Origin: Vitreoscilla sp.
GTDB lineage: Bacteria > Pseudomonadota > Gammaproteobacteria > Burkholderiales > Burkholderiaceae
Assembly: GCA_014378125.1 (NCBI GenBank)
Contig: JACMOG010000883.1
Location: 1 to 5,666, forward strand
Length of the DNA: 5,666 nt
Reading direction: 5' to 3'
The position numbers and the translations under genes are program-made. Shown piece after piece: positions 5,005-5,666 of the stretch. Every line of letters starts with the position of its first letter. Positions within the stretch are counted from its first letter, which is position 1. A model generated the notes under the pieces. It had not been told where the DNA came from, did not search any database, and saw only the letters and a list, made by a program, of their open reading frames with translations.

Positions 5005-5666
5005 ATGACTCCTGAGACACTCCCCGCCCCTGCCTCCTCCACCGCACCGTGCGTCCTCGCGTTCGACGTGGGCGGCACCTGGGTGAAGTACGGCATCGTC
5101 GACGCGTACGGCCGCCTGCTGTTCTCCGACCAGCTGGCCACGCAGAGCGAGCCCGACGGCCAGGCCCTGCTGGTGCGCCTGCTGGCGGTGGCCGAGCCGC
5201 TGGTGGCGCAACATGGCCCTGCCGGCATCGCGTTCTCCACGCTGGGCATCATCGACGCCGCCGAGGGCCGCCTCGTGGGCGCCGTCGAGGCCATCGAGGG
5301 CTACTTCGGCCAGTCGCCCAAGGCCCGCTTCGAGGCTGCCTTCAAGGTGCCGGTGGTGGTGGAGAACGACGGCAACTGCGTCGCGCTCGCCGAGGGCTGG
5401 ACGGGCTCCGCCGCCGGCGTGCGCCACTACCTCGCGCTGACGCTGGGCACCGGCATCGGCGGCGGCATCGTCGTCGACGGACAGCTCTATCGCGGCGCCA
5501 ACGGCGCGGCCGGCGAGTGGGGCTACATGCTGGTGGACGGCAAGGTGTGGGAAGACCACGCCTCGCCGCGCGGCCTGGCCGCTGCCGCCGAACGCGTGCG
5601 CCCCGGCTGCGGCTTCGACGCCCAGGCCGTGTTCGCGGCGCGCGACGCCGGCGACGCCGGGATGGC
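5005..5666 (+). CDS. ROK-family sugar kinase, zinc-motif-less type (3' end beyond the window)
   Basis: The frame is open from the ATG at 5005 to the window edge: 220 codons of a protein usually near 300 residues. It starts 19 bp after the second permease, without a clear Shine-Dalgarno, and is probably the fourth gene of the operon. The N-terminal phosphate loop DVGGT (21-25), the catalytic-Asp motif ENDGN (120-124, D122) and GTGIGGG (148-154) are intact, so it should phosphorylate a sugar with ATP in the cytoplasm. Where most ROK kinases have GExGH and a CxCGxxGC zinc site, this one reads GEWGYM (170-175) and WEDHAS (182-187), and the visible region has only isolated cysteines (C16, C125, C202). 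Some ROK kinases, including beta-glucoside-kinase-like ones, lack zinc in this way. The substrate could be glucose or a glucoside and is not settled by the sequence. It has no DNA-binding domain, unlike the regulator. Confidence 0.88.
   Translation, partial: MTPETLPAPASSTAPCVLAFDVGGTWVKYGIVDAYGRLLFSDQLATQSEPDGQALLVRLLAVAEPLVAQHGPAGIAFSTLGIIDAAEGRLVGAVEAIEGYFGQSPKARFEAAFKVPVVVENDGNCVALAEGWTGSAAGVRHYLALTLGTGIGGGIVVDGQLYRGANGAAGEWGYMLVDGKVWEDHASPRGLAAAAERVRPGCGFDAQAVFAARDAGDAGM

Noticed and set aside
4020..5294. Long - strand open frame across the second permease and the kinase
   Set aside because: It crosses two well-supported + strand genes and has biased, motif-free composition.

Overview
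The window is a GC-rich (by eye about two-thirds G+C) bacterial sugar-uptake locus. Codon use, the gene families and the divergent layout suit a high-GC proteobacterium, perhaps a betaproteobacterium of the Burkholderiales type; the taxonomy is an inference, since no rRNA or other marker gene is present.

Layout. Positions 1-113 hold no convincing protein gene but can fold into several stem-loops, followed by an intrinsic terminator for the + strand (114-149). A second intrinsic terminator, for the - strand (154-189), lies back to back with it and ends a ROK-family transcriptional regulator (241-1464, -). A 347-bp divergent intergenic region (1465-1811) carries a good sigma70-type promoter for the + strand and two copies of an AT-rich dyad (CAAATTGA). 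One copy covers the predicted + strand start site and the other lies just upstream of the regulator, so they are candidate operators. The + strand then holds a family-1 periplasmic sugar-binding protein (1812-3185), a MalF-type permease (3182-4153), a MalG-type permease (4143-4985) and the first 220 codons of a ROK-family sugar kinase (5005 to the window end).

How it would work. The binding protein captures a mono- or oligosaccharide in the periplasm. The two permeases form the membrane channel of a CUT1-type ABC importer, whose ATPase is not in the window. The ROK kinase would phosphorylate the imported or hydrolysed sugar. The divergent ROK repressor probably senses a related sugar and controls both directions. 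The four + strand genes overlap or sit very close together and read as one operon.

The gene content is a familiar type of carbohydrate-uptake locus, and I do not see a clearly new system. The points most worth a second look are: the hairpin with flanking direct repeats inside the first codons of the binding-protein gene; the shared candidate operator; the kinase's lack of the ROK zinc motif while the regulator keeps it; the back-to-back terminators; and the possible structured RNA at the left edge.
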